A stretch of DNA of 64,000 bases, taken from a bacterium. GTDB lineage: Bacteria > Myxococcota_A > Polyangia > Nannocystales > Nannocystaceae. Positions 27,245-35,713 of the stretch are shown piece after piece; within the stretch, counting starts at the first letter, position 1; each line of letters begins with the position of its first letter. Both the position numbers and the translations under genes were made by a program. Location of the stretch: the NCBI GenBank assembly GCA_024742475.1, contig JANSYI010000013.1:156331-220330 (forward strand), given 5' to 3'. A model generated the notes under the pieces. It worked only from the letters and a program-made list of their open reading frames with translations, had not been told where the DNA came from and searched no databases.

Positions 27245-27420
27245 CACATCCCACCCCGGCTCGTTCGCGTAGTCGCGAAGTAGGCTGGTGTAGTCGCTGG
27301 GGCCTCCGGGATAGTGCGAGCCTATTCCAAGGATAGAGACAGCATGTTGGAACTCGACGTCGGACCCCTTAACGCTCTCTACAACGCCAACGCGGCCGAG
27401 ACAGGCCCTTCGACATGCGA
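27190..27420 (-). other. Start-less coding-like frame on the minus strand
   Basis: The minus frame upstream of the Cys-rich leader is open and reads protein-like (VESVKGSDVEFQHAVSILGI, GSHYPGGPSDYTSLLRDYAN, EPGWDVMLRVSLDFT) but has no start codon. It looks like the C-terminal piece of another protein fused to the leader by recombination. Family unknown. Confidence 0.35.
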
Positions 27421-27440
27421 CACGAGCCCACCAGTTTCAC

Positions 27441-28268
27441 GACTGCGAAGCGCCCGGTCCCCAGCCAGCCGCCGAGGATGCATTCCTGGCACCGACCCCG
27501 GGCACCGCAGACGTCACGGCGAGCCTCCTGCAGTCGGGTCTGGGCAGTCTGGTCTTCACGGGCGACTTCGACGGCGACGGCCACGAGGATCGGTTCGACT
27601 ATGCACCGGGGGGCGGGGCTGCCGATGACGAGCTGACGCTCAGCAGCGACGGGTCTGTGCACGTCTTCGACATCGGTGGCGCATACCAGCCGCTCATCGG
27701 CGACTTCGACGGCGATGGAGACTCGGACATCTTCTGGTACCGGTCGGGTCAAGGGGGCGACGCCCTGTGGCTGTCGCGCGGGGACGGGAGCTTCGCGAAG
27801 AGCGGTCGTACCGTGAACGGGCCCTACACCCCCCTCATCGGGGACTTCAATCGCGACGATATCAGCGACATCTATTGGTATCGGCCGGGTGACGGCGCCG
27901 ACTACCTGTGGCTGTTCACGGAGACCGGCGGCAAGGCGGCCACGCGCCTGGACATGGTCGAGGACGAGGGACACGTGCCACTGACCGGGGACCTCGACGG
28001 GAACGGGGCGATCGATATCTACTGGCGCAGCACCAACGATGCGCCCGACTACATCTGGATGGGAAGCCTCGACGGGCAGTTCGATCAACTGATCAGCCCC
28101 GTCGAAATCGAGTCCGGCGTGCCGTTCCTGACCGACTGGGACGACGACGGCTGGGACGACATCGTGTTTAGCGGGACCCCGCCCGTGGTCCTCCGCTCGG
28201 TGGGACCTGGGGAGTTCGCCCTCACCGACGAACCGAGGTACGACGACCTGATGTCCGACCACGAGTGA
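27441..28268 (+). pseudogene. VCBS/FG-GAP repeat protein, 5'-truncated
   Basis: The frame is open from 27315 without an ATG/GTG until GTG 27657, yet is coherent from about 27441 (HDCEAPGPQPAAEDAF, then LVFTGDFDGDGHEDRFDYAP). Four repeats of about 47 residues follow, each with a DFDGDGDSDIFWYR-like calcium loop (YQPLIGDFDGDGDSDIFWYR; YTPLIGDFNRDDISDIYWYR). The signal peptide is missing, so an exported VCBS-repeat protein has lost its 5' end. The C-terminus with a natural stop is intact. Confidence 0.65.
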
Positions 28269-28359
28269 GTGACGGCGACTCCTGAAAGCCGGCGACGCGG
28301 CTCGTACCGGAGCAGGACGTCGCGACGCCTGCGAACCAGTCGGTCGCGTGGTCTGTGAG

Positions 28360-28428
28360 GGGGAGACGCCTGCGCGCAAGCATACGCGCCAACGCCCGGC
28401 GGCCCTCGGGCTTGCCCTCTTCCGTTCA
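28360..28428. repeat. 69-bp direct repeat, copy 2
   Basis: Identical to 23637-23705 in the same orientation, but here no gene starts at its left side. The rest of 28269-28503 shows no gene. Confidence 0.9.
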
Positions 28429-28503
28429 AGATGTGGGTCTCACCACAGAGAAGTGGGCCTCGACCTGCCTCCAGTCTTCGCAGATCTCGGTGGGTAGTGA
28501 GGT

Positions 28504-30366
28504 TCAGCGGCTCGTGCGTTCTTTCTCGTATACCGAGAGCCCTTCGGCCACGTCGGGTCGCTCGGAGAACGGGCGGGCTTTGTCTGCCAGCGCGTCGGCC
28601 TCGGCAGTCCGGCCGAGACGGAGAAGCGCTCGCGCGTGCATGAGGCCGATGACGGCGAGGTCATCGGGAGGGTCATCGGTGCACGCCAGCGTCATCGCGC
28701 GGCTGAGGTCCGCCTCGGAAGCCTCGGTGTCGTCGTCGAGCTTGGCGACGCCGCGAACCACGTAGGCGAGCTGGGTTTCGCAGGGGTCGCGCTCACTGGT
28801 TTCGATGAGTGAGATCGACGTGGTGGCGTCGGCCACCGCCTGCTCCAGATTTTCTTCTTGCAGGGCGACGCCCGCCGAGATCGAAAAGCAGACGCCGCGG
28901 AAGTACGTCTCCGCGATCGCGGCACAGTCGATGGGAACGGGCTCGTCGGGCGCGGGGTGTTCCAGCCGACGCAGGGCGTAGGCGAAGCGGATGAACTCGG
29001 CGTAGGGGCCCGCAGCCTCCGGGAGTTCAATCTCGGGATCGGATGCGTCCACGATGGCTCGGATGGCGGCCACGAACGAGCGCTGGTCGGGCTCTCGGGC
29101 TGCGCCATCGGCCAGCTCGAGCATTGTGCCTGCGGCCTCCGGGGAAACGTCGAGAGCTTGCGCGGCCAGGGTGTCGACGCGGGTCTGTGCGTCGACACCG
29201 CCTTGCGCGGCAACCGAGGCGCGTCGGCGCAGCTCGATAGCTTCGCGGCCGCGCCCCTCGGCATCCGCAAGGTTTGCCTCGAGCAGCAACGCCCGCGCTC
29301 GAACGTCGGGATGCTCGGAGCGTGCCGCAAGCGTTCGGAGCTCTCGGGCGACACGCTGTGCGTCGGTGAGGTCGCCTTCGCGCAGGTGCGCGCGCGCCCG
29401 GGTCGCGATCTCTTCCGCGCGAGCAACGTCCGCGTTGGCGACTCGGTCGCGAACCGTCGGGGTGATGAGGAGGCCCGTTCCGACGGCGAGGGCCGCAGCC
29501 CCGACCCAACGTCGGCGACGGCGAGGCCGAACCGCGCTCGCGAACTCCGAAGCGCTTCCATGGCGGCGCCCTGGATCTCGGGCCGTGGCGCGCCGCACCA
29601 CGGGGTCGTCGCCGTCCGAGCCCACGCGCAGCAGCAGCCAGCGCAGCATTTCGCCCAGTGAATACACGTCGGCGGCGACCGTGCCCGGCCCCTCCGGAGC
29701 GACGAATCCCGGGGTCGCGACGGCTCCGCCGAGAGCAGGGCGGCAAGAGCCAAAGTCGATGAGTCGCGCGCGTCCGTCTCGGCCGACGATCACGTTGCGA
29801 GGGCTGATGTCCCCGTGCACTAGGCCGCGCTCGTGCAACGCGGCCAATCCGAGGGCCACGTCGGCGACCCAGCGTCGGACGTGCTTTGCAGAGACATTCG
29901 GCGAAAGTGAGGCGATGTCCGCATCAGAGCCCTCGATGCGCTCCATCACCACGAAGGTCGTCTCCCCGTCGACACCTGCATCGAGCACGCCGAGCACGTT
30001 CGGGTGCATGACGCTAGCCTGGTAGATCGCCTCCTCGAGCAGCCCGGCCGTTCCGGACGCTGCACGCGTGAGCTTGACCGCCACCGGTCGCTGAAGCAGC
30101 TCGTCCCACGCTTCGCACACCACCCCGAAGCCGCCTTGGGAGAGGATGCGCTGCAGCACGTACCGATCGAGGCCGCGAGGGACACGGTCCGAGTCAGCCC
30201 TCAGCATCGAAACGTCAGAGCGACACTGAAGGCATGCTGCGACATGTTCGCCAACCGCACTCGTCGACGCGGCGCCGTCCTCGAACCACGCCACGAGCGT
30301 CTGTTCCGAAGGGCACTGTGGTGCAGCGAATGCAGGGTCAGTCATGGTATGCAGCGACGTGGTCAT
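28504..30366 (-). CDS. Membrane Ser/Thr protein kinase with TPR-like C-terminus
   Basis: A 620-residue Hanks-type kinase. An N-terminal Cys-containing helical module (residues 17-60; CPSEQTLVAWFEDG and HVAACLQC) resembles anti-sigma zinc-finger domains. The kinase follows: glycine loop ILSQGGFGVV, VAVKL lysine, catalytic loop HGDISPRNVIV (Gly for the usual Arg of HRD), LIDFGS. A transmembrane helix at about residue 290 (WVGAAALAVGTGLLITPTV) leads to a long helical TPR-like tail. Its 5' end overlaps the divergent sigma-factor gene. The anti-sigma-like N-terminus plus this neighbour suggests that the kinase controls that sigma factor. Confidence 0.9.
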   Translation of the reverse strand: MTTSLHTMTDPAFAAPQCPSEQTLVAWFEDGAASTSAVGEHVAACLQCRSDVSMLRADSDRVPRGLDRYVLQRILSQGGFGVVCEAWDELLQRPVAVKLTRAASGTAGLLEEAIYQASVMHPNVLGVLDAGVDGETTFVVMERIEGSDADIASLSPNVSAKHVRRWVADVALGLAALHERGLVHGDISPRNVIVGRDGRARLIDFGSCRPALGGAVATPGFVAPEGPGTVAADVYSLGEMLRWLLLRVGSDGDDPVVRRATARDPGRRHGSASEFASAVRPRRRRRWVGAAALAVGTGLLITPTVRDRVANADVARAEEIATRARAHLREGDLTDAQRVARELRTLAARSEHPDVRARALLLEANLADAEGRGREAIELRRRASVAAQGGVDAQTRVDTLAAQALDVSPEAAGTMLELADGAAREPDQRSFVAAIRAIVDASDPEIELPEAAGPYAEFIRFAYALRRLEHPAPDEPVPIDCAAIAETYFRGVCFSISAGVALQEENLEQAVADATTSISLIETSERDPCETQLAYVVRGVAKLDDDTEASEADLSRAMTLACTDDPPDDLAVIGLMHARALLRLGRTAEADALADKARPFSERPDVAEGLSVYEKERTSR

Positions 30367-31138
30367 CGAAGACCTGCGCCGATGGTTCGCGGCGCACCAA
30401 CGTGACTACCCGATCTCGGGCTTCGAGTTCGAGGCCTATCTCGACGGATTGACTTCGCTGGACACAGCACCGGACGAGACCCGGTCGCTCGACATGTACC
30501 TGGTCGTCGGGTGGCGTCAGGGCGGCGAAGAAGCCGCGAAGCACCTGCTGGCGCGACACCAGGCCACGATCGACGGCGCCCTTCGCCGCCTCCGCCTGCC
30601 CGCCCACCGCGTGGATGAAGTGCGCTCCACGTTCTACGAGATCCTCTTCGTCGGTGAGGTGGGCACTCCTGCGCTGGCGCGATACGGCGGCAAGGGGTCG
30701 CTCGACGGTTGGCTGAAGGTCATGGTGTCCCGCTCGGCGAGTCGGCTCCTTCGCAGGACTGAACGCCTCGAATTCTCCGAGCCGGAGTCCTTCATGGAGG
30801 TCTGGCACGAGCCGGAGCGTGACGCGCTCAACCGGGAGTGCAAGCAGGCATTCCGTACCGCGATGCTCGACGCGATCGCTTCGTTTGATGCGGAGGAGCG
30901 GTCGGCGTTGCGCGACTACTACGTCGGTGGTCTCTCGATCGACGCGCTTGCCGACATCTGGGGCGTGCATCGAGCGACGGCGGCGCGACGGTTATCTCGA
31001 CTTCGATGGGCTGTGCGCGAGCGCGTCCTCGATCGGCTCGAAGCGAAGCTCCGCGTCTCGCCTTCGTCGGCGCTGCGCATCGCGCGCAGCGCTCAAAGCC
31101 GGCTGACGGCCGATCTGGGGCTCCTGGACGAGGATTGA
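30344..31138 (+). CDS. Sigma-70 family factor, Myxococcales gmx1-type
   Basis: A 264-residue sigma factor. The N-terminal extension holds DYPISGFEFEAYLDGL. A region-2-like helix set follows (HLLARHQATIDGALRRLRLP, VDEVRSTFYEILFVGEVGTP; GSLDGWLKVMVSRSASRLLR), and region 4 has FDAEERSALRDYYVGGLSID and IWGVHRATAARRLSRLRWAV. The pattern matches the family TIGR03001, described only in myxobacteria. An aggg ribosome site precedes ATG 30344. It is divergent from the kinase with a 23-bp overlap of 5' ends. The targets may include the lipoprotein gene just downstream. Confidence 0.9.
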   Translation: MVCSDVVIEDLRRWFAAHQRDYPISGFEFEAYLDGLTSLDTAPDETRSLDMYLVVGWRQGGEEAAKHLLARHQATIDGALRRLRLPAHRVDEVRSTFYEILFVGEVGTPALARYGGKGSLDGWLKVMVSRSASRLLRRTERLEFSEPESFMEVWHEPERDALNRECKQAFRTAMLDAIASFDAEERSALRDYYVGGLSIDALADIWGVHRATAARRLSRLRWAVRERVLDRLEAKLRVSPSSALRIARSAQSRLTADLGLLDED

Positions 31139-31239
31139 AGCTCGACCTCACTTTTTTTCCTGCCGAGGTGCGACATGTCGGAGTGACTTGGCTCTGGGGA
31201 AGTGAGCCGCCGGACCGCGGCCGCAACGGAGACACCACC

Positions 31240-32151
31240 ATGTCCTCATCCTCCCCTTCCATTCTCTCCTCCCTCGCTCTCGTTGCCGTGCTCTTCGGCG
31301 GTTGTGAAAGTGACGCACCCGAGGCATCCCCGGACACGACCGAGGATGCCGAGCGTGGCCGCATCTCCAAGGCGGACGGCCTCGCGGGAACGTGCAGCCT
31401 GCGGTGCGGTGCGGAATACGACGAGACCGAGTCGTGTCAGTGTGACGACGAGTGCCTCGAGATCGGGGACTGCTGCGGAGACTACGTCGACCTTTGTGAG
31501 CCCGACGTCGAGCCTGACGAAATCGGCACCTGCAGCCTTCGCTGCGGGACCCTGGACTTCTCGCAGTCGTGCCAATGCGACAGCGACTGCGACGAGTTTG
31601 GCGACTGCTGCGATGACTACGACACTTGGTGCGAAGAGCCAACGTTCGACCCGCAAGACGAACCCGGCGATCAACCGGCGTGTGACCCCGCGTTGCTCTG
31701 CACGCAGGCACTCACGTGCATCGACGGTGAGTTGTTCCCCACGGGGTGTGGCGCAGCGAACTGTGACGCTCCGCTGGGAGACTGCGGACCGGGCGCGGCG
31801 ACGTGCGATGCCAGCTTGTCCTGCACCCAGGGGTTGACGTGTGTCGACGGTCAGCTCTATCCGACCGGCTGTGGCCCCGCGAACTGTGACGCGCCGCTTG
31901 GCCCGTGTGGTGGAGGTGACACCTGTGACGACAGCCTCGTCTGCGAGCAGGTGCTCACGTGTGTCGAAGGGCAGCTGTACCCAACCGGATGCGGTGCGGC
32001 GAACTGCGACACACCGCTGGGCCCCTGTGGCAGCGACGGCGAGTGCGATGCCGGGCTCCTCTGCGAGCAGGTGCTCACCTGCATTGACGGCGAACTCTGG
32101 CCGACCCCGTGCGGCGGGGCCGCCTGTGACGCGTCGCTTGGCGCGTGCTGA
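31240..32151 (+). CDS. Somatomedin-B-like Cys-rich surface lipoprotein
   Basis: A 303-residue lipoprotein with leader SSLALVAVLFGGC. Two somatomedin-B-like knots follow (residues ~50-82 and ~92-125), each with eight Cys in the CxxxC...CxC...C...CC...C pattern (CSLRCGAEYDETESCQCDDE; CLEIGDCCGDYVDLC). Four repeats of about 36 residues come next (CTQALTCIDGELFPTGCGAA, NCDAPLGDC), and the protein ends in the last one. In animals somatomedin-B domains bind proteins; in myxobacteria they occur in exported proteins of unknown role. The full disulfide load implies extracellular location. Confidence 0.85.
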   Translation: MSSSSPSILSSLALVAVLFGGCESDAPEASPDTTEDAERGRISKADGLAGTCSLRCGAEYDETESCQCDDECLEIGDCCGDYVDLCEPDVEPDEIGTCSLRCGTLDFSQSCQCDSDCDEFGDCCDDYDTWCEEPTFDPQDEPGDQPACDPALLCTQALTCIDGELFPTGCGAANCDAPLGDCGPGAATCDASLSCTQGLTCVDGQLYPTGCGPANCDAPLGPCGGGDTCDDSLVCEQVLTCVEGQLYPTGCGAANCDTPLGPCGSDGECDAGLLCEQVLTCIDGELWPTPCGGAACDASLGAC

Positions 32152-32225
32152 TTTGGCGACTTCGCGGAGCTCATCTGCTCGGGCAGGGTGCAGACTTCCT
32201 TCAAACCAAGGAAGACGGCGGCATC

Positions 32226-32351
32226 ACTCCGTGCGCTCGACCGCCTGCATCGACGACACCCTTCCGCACGTCAGGTACGTCGCCTCGGTCCGCCTCTGAC
32301 CCCCGTGGGTGCCTCGTTCAGCAGCACTCCTCACCCTCGCAGGCGCGAGGC
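32226..32351. repeat. 126-bp direct repeat, copy A
   Basis: Matches 41291-41416 with two mismatches in the same orientation. At the other copy this sequence is the end of a plus-strand coding frame (CIDDTLPHVRYVASVRL) plus the end of sigZ on the minus strand. Here only the fragment is present, so copy A looks like the transplanted or left-over one. Confidence 0.9.
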
Positions 32352-32658
32352 GGCAGAGATCTACAGCGCGGTCGGGTGCGCCACATGCCACGTCCCGCGC
32401 TTGCGCGCAGAGGACGGCTCCGATGTCTTCCTTTTTAGCGATCTGCTGCTTCACGACGTAGGCGGGGCGTTGTCGTTTCGGACCCCCCCGCTTTGGGGCC
32501 TGGCCGCGTCGGCGCCCTACCTACACGACGGCCGGGCCGAGACCGTCGCCGATGCCATCGCTGCCCACGGGGCCGAGGCACACGACAGCGCGACGCGCTT
32601 CGCGAGCCTTTCGGCCGATGACCGCGCGCTGCTGCTTCTCTACCTGGAGACGCTCTAG
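32347..32658 (+). pseudogene. Di-haem oxidoreductase C-terminal fragment
   Basis: About 100 residues of a cytochrome-c-peroxidase-like or 'thiol oxidoreductase' protein. One haem c motif (VGCATCHVPRL) is followed by LLLHDVGGALSFRTPPLWGL, the SAPYLHDGRAETVADAIAAH segment and a final LSADDRALLLLYLETL. Intact proteins have two haem domains, around 400-500 residues and a signal. Everything before the last haem domain is missing. The 5' break coincides with the right end of the 126-bp repeat (about 32347-32351). Confidence 0.75.
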
Positions 32659-32792
32659 AGGCGCGTCACCCCTGGCGCGTCCGCGTCGCAGGACAGCACG
32701 AACAGTCTGTGTCGGGTGGCACCCCAGTTTCACGGATGTAGGTTCGTCGAGATCGAGACCGACCAAACCGGGTCGAGGGTGACTTGGTACCC

Positions 32793-33680
32793 GTGACCAA
32801 GACACGGACCCCCCTTCTTCAGGCAACGCTGTGTGGCCTCCTCGCGACGTCGATCGGGTGCGGAGAGCCCGAGGACGCATTGCTCGAGGACGAGCGAATC
32901 GCCGAAATCACCGACAACCTTCTCGACGCGGGATACGACGCGGACGACATCGAACTCGTCGACTCGGCTTCGGACGACGGGGAGTTCGTTACGGATGTGC
33001 TACTGCAAGGCGACCTCGTCATCGACCTCGAGGCCTCTCGAGAGATGGTCGACGAGAATCCAAACGGACTCCGACAGTACCGGACCACCAACCTCGTCAA
33101 GAAGAAGCACAAACGCATCTGTCTGGAGAAGGACTCCAGCGGATCGGACCGCTGGTCGAACATGAAGAGTTGGAGCACGTACAAGAACCTGTACAACGAC
33201 GCGCTCACGCAAGCCGTCTCGCGCCTCAACGACCCGGACCTCAAGCACCCATTCACGTTCAAGGTCTCCTCATCCGGGTGCGACGCGAGGATCAAACTCA
33301 AGAGCCTTCAGGGTGAAGTCGGGGGGCAAGCCGGGTTCCCATCCGGCGGGAAGCCGTTCCACAGGGTTCTGATCGGGGCAAAGCTCGCCAAAGTGCTCAA
33401 AGAAGAGGTCGGCGTCAGCAACAGCGCGGCGCGCAAGACCATCCGCCACGTGATCCTTCACGAGGTCGGTCATGCGATGGGATTCCGCCACAGCGATTGG
33501 GGGTCGCGAGCGAGCTGCCCCGAACAGGGCAACGAAGGCCAAGCGGGTGTCGGCGCTGTCCACATTCCCAACACCCCGACGAACACCAGCTACGTCAACT
33601 CCGTCATGAAAGCCTGCTTCGGGCTCGAGTCCGGCAACTGGACCGGCAGTGACGTAAAAGCCTGGAAGAACACGTACTGA
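32793..33680 (+). CDS. M57-family (HEIGH) secreted metalloprotease
   Basis: An exported zinc protease. GTG 32793 gives a leader with lipobox (TLCGLLATSIGC); TTG 32784 is the alternative. An acidic propeptide-like part follows, then the catalytic motif HVILHEVGHAMGFRHSDWGS (HExxHxxGxxH) near residue 225, and a C-terminal VNSVMKACFGLESGNWTGSD segment with the Met-turn. This matches the myxobacterial 'dual-action HEIGH metallo-peptidase' family. The gene appears whole despite lying between broken ones; the nearest break is 25 bp past its stop. Confidence 0.88.
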   Translation: MTKTRTPLLQATLCGLLATSIGCGEPEDALLEDERIAEITDNLLDAGYDADDIELVDSASDDGEFVTDVLLQGDLVIDLEASREMVDENPNGLRQYRTTNLVKKKHKRICLEKDSSGSDRWSNMKSWSTYKNLYNDALTQAVSRLNDPDLKHPFTFKVSSSGCDARIKLKSLQGEVGGQAGFPSGGKPFHRVLIGAKLAKVLKEEVGVSNSAARKTIRHVILHEVGHAMGFRHSDWGSRASCPEQGNEGQAGVGAVHIPNTPTNTSYVNSVMKACFGLESGNWTGSDVKAWKNTY

Positions 33681-33705
33681 AGCGGCGGAGCGTTCGGGTC
33701 GTCGC

Positions 33706-33888
33706 TCACTCGACGCCGACCCAAAGCTCGACTCGGGCATCCGGACCCATGGCGCGCGCGTCGAACCACTCGATGTCTGCCTCGTACGTGCGCGCGAGGT
33801 CGCTGCGGTAGACCTCCTCCCAAACCGCCTGCACGACGGCGGGGATCGGCCCGTGGCGGACGAGCTTCGCGACCCGCTGAGCGTCGAA
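33706..33888 (-). pseudogene. GyrI-like / effector-binding domain C-terminal fragment
   Basis: Sixty residues (FDAQRVAKLVRHGPIPAVVQ through IEWFDARAMGPDARVELWVG) match the end of GyrI-like small-molecule-binding domains, where HGP, the Trp of VWEEVY and the final VELWVP-like strand recur. The frame has no start or N-terminal half. Its 5' end meets another truncated gene head to head at about 33890. Confidence 0.65.
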
Positions 33889-33896
33889 GCGGCGCC

Positions 33897-34037
33897 GCCG
33901 TCGAGATCCTGCGCGGGCTGAAGAACCCGAGCGCGCAGACCCGGCCCGTGATGGCTGCGGTGCTCGAGGGGCGCCCGCTGGGTGAGGCGTCCAGCCCGTC
34001 ACTCGAGGCGCTGGTCCGCGGACTTCGCGGGGCCTGA
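33897..34037 (+). pseudogene. C-terminal fragment of an unidentified protein
   Basis: Forty-six codons without a start read AVEILRGLKNPSAQTRPVMA then AVLEGRPLGEASSPSLEALV and a stop. Codon usage is typical of local genes. It runs opposite to the GyrI-like fragment and both lose their 5' ends at the same place, so a recombination joint lies near 33890-33897. Confidence 0.5.
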
Positions 34038-34046
34038 GGCCTGAGC

Positions 34047-34066
34047 GTGGCCCGCCCGTGGGCCAC
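34047..34066. terminator. Hairpin at the left edge of the IS91-like element
   Basis: gtggccc (34047-34053) and gggccac (34060-34066) form a perfect 7-bp stem with a 6-nt loop. No T-run follows. IS91-type elements carry hairpins near their ends, so it may mark the element's terminus or just terminate the fragment before it. Confidence 0.4.
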
Positions 34067-34135
34067 TTGGGCCGCCCAGCATCACCAAAGCGCCCGAAAC
34101 GACTCGGGTGAGCGAGCGGCCCGCGAGGCGTAGCT

Positions 34136-35536
34136 GTGCTGGCCGTGGCCGGCTGTCATGCCCGAGCGCAGTACGTCCCGCGCAGCACCCAGGACAGCGG
34201 CGCCCTCGCCCTCGTGCGCGAGCATTGGCCTTCGTTTCGAGTCCGCCTCGAAGAGCGCGCGGGCTCGCTTCCCGCGTTCGTCCGTGATGAGCTCGAGTCC
34301 TTCATCACCTGCGGCGACTTCGAGCACGGCTTCCTCGTCGCACAGTGCCAGCGATGCGGCGACAGCCTCCGCGTCCCCTTTGCCTGCAAGAGTCGCGGCA
34401 TCTGCCCCTCGTGTATGGGCAGGCGCATGGCCGAGACCGCCGCCCTGCTGGTGGAGCACCGCCTGCCCGCGGTCCCCTGGCGGCAGTGGGTGCTCTCGTT
34501 TCCCGGACCGTTGGCGGTGCGGCTCGGCTACGACCGGGCGCTGCTCGGCCGCGTGTGTCAGCGTTTCGCCTCCCGAGTAATGCAGACGCTTCGGCGACTC
34601 ACCAAGCGCACGCACGGCCTGGCGAGCAGCGCTGCCCTGCACCCGGGCGTCCTCATCGTGGTGCAGCGCTTCCGCAACGACCTGGGTCTGTTCGTCCATC
34701 TGCACGCGCTCGTCAACGACGGCTGCTTCGACGCCTCGGACCCGAATGAACCTCGCTTCCGACCCATTGCTGGCCTCGCCGATGCGCACCTCGTCCACAC
34801 GCTGCAGCGCGTGCACGCCGACTTCGCGGCGCTCGAGCCCGACCACGATGACGACGGTGACGACGAGGTCGATGCAGCCATCGCCGCCTGCGTCCAGCTC
34901 GCCCTGCCCTTGCGGCCGGCCACTCCCTCGCCCCCCGAGTCCGCGCCGGCTTCGCCCCTGCTCGTGACCGCCGTCGGCATGCAGCTGCATGCCGCCGTCA
35001 CCGTCGACGGTCGCGACCGCAGCCGCCTCGAGCGCCTGTGTCGCTATCTCCTCCGACCACCGTTTGCGCTCGACACCGTCCAACGCACCGCAGACGGTCA
35101 GATCCGCGTGCACTTCAAGAAGCCCACCCGCTCCGGGGCCTCCTACGCCCAGATGACCCCGGACACCTTCCTCCCTTCCTCGACTCGCAGCTCCGCTCCG
35201 CCGCCCCTCATCGCCTCTCCTGGATGACGCTCCTCGCTCGCGTCTTTCGCATCGATATCTCGGTCTGTCCCCGCTGTGCCGGGCCCATGCGCGTCACTCG
35301 GGCTGTCACCACCCCCGAGCAAATCGCCGCCGAACTCCGCGGCGCTCGCCCGCCACCGCGCCCACAGCCTCCCGCACAGCTCCTCTTGTTCTCGCCCCCC
35401 CTGACGAGCCTCGACCCGCCAACGACACCGTGCTGGACTCTCGGCGCGCAGCCCTTGTGCGTCCGCGCGTCTTCTTCGACACGCTCCTTCGTCACCCTTG
35501 CGCGCGAGCCCCCGCGAATCTCCCTCCACAGTCGCG
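34136..35536 (+). pseudogene. IS91-family transposase, internally deleted
   Basis: The intact first part (364 residues as translated) has the N-terminal zinc-binding domain (CGDFEHGFLVAQCQRCGDSL; CKSRGICPSCMGRRMAE), the WRQWVLSFP segment, LHALVNDGCF and the LERLCRYLLRPPFA block of IS91-type rolling-circle transposases. After MTPDTFL the expected LARLCALVPPP middle is missing. A shifted frame resumes at HRLSWMTLLARVFRIDISVC, then CPRCAGPMRVTRAV. So the gene is not functional. Copy 2 keeps the missing middle. Confidence 0.8.
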
Positions 35537-35548
35537 GCCGCAGCCACC

Positions 35549-35713
35549 CTGACCCCTCAGCAGCGGGCGGTGTTCGTACTTCGCGACCTGCACGGACTCA
35601 CCGAGACCGAAGTCGCCGCCGCACTCGACCTCGAAGTGTCGGCTGCGAAGTCGCGACTGCACCGCGCCCGCGCTCGGATGCGCAAGGCCCTGACGGAGGC
35701 CGACCATGACTGA
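35549..35713 (+). pseudogene. ECF sigma factor, region 4 only
   Basis: The reading LTPQQRAVFVLRDLHGLTET then EVAAALDLEVSAAKSRLHRA is a complete sigma region 4 with its helix-turn-helix. The ATG of the FecR-like gene overlaps its stop (8 bp). Region 2 is absent: the frame runs back into the IS91-like element, from which a GTG at 35498 could start a 71-residue fusion. Without region 2 it cannot act as a sigma factor. The insertion or flanking deletion by the element is the likely cause. Confidence 0.8.

Larger units (their letters stand above)
34040..35537 (+). mobile_element. Defective IS91-like element, copy 1
   Basis: Contains most of an IS91-type transposase gene (34136 on) with an internal deletion near 35160 and a further frame change near 35395. 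The right end at about 35537 cuts into an ECF sigma gene. Positions ~35252-35536 share a ~280-bp near-identical segment with copy 2 (39055-39335). Exact ends are not defined; no terminal inverted repeats are expected for this rolling-circle group. Confidence 0.6.

Noticed and set aside
31148..32204. Long minus-strand frames opposite the somatomedin-B lipoprotein
   Set aside because: Open because the repeated Cys codons lack stops in antisense; no leader, no motifs.
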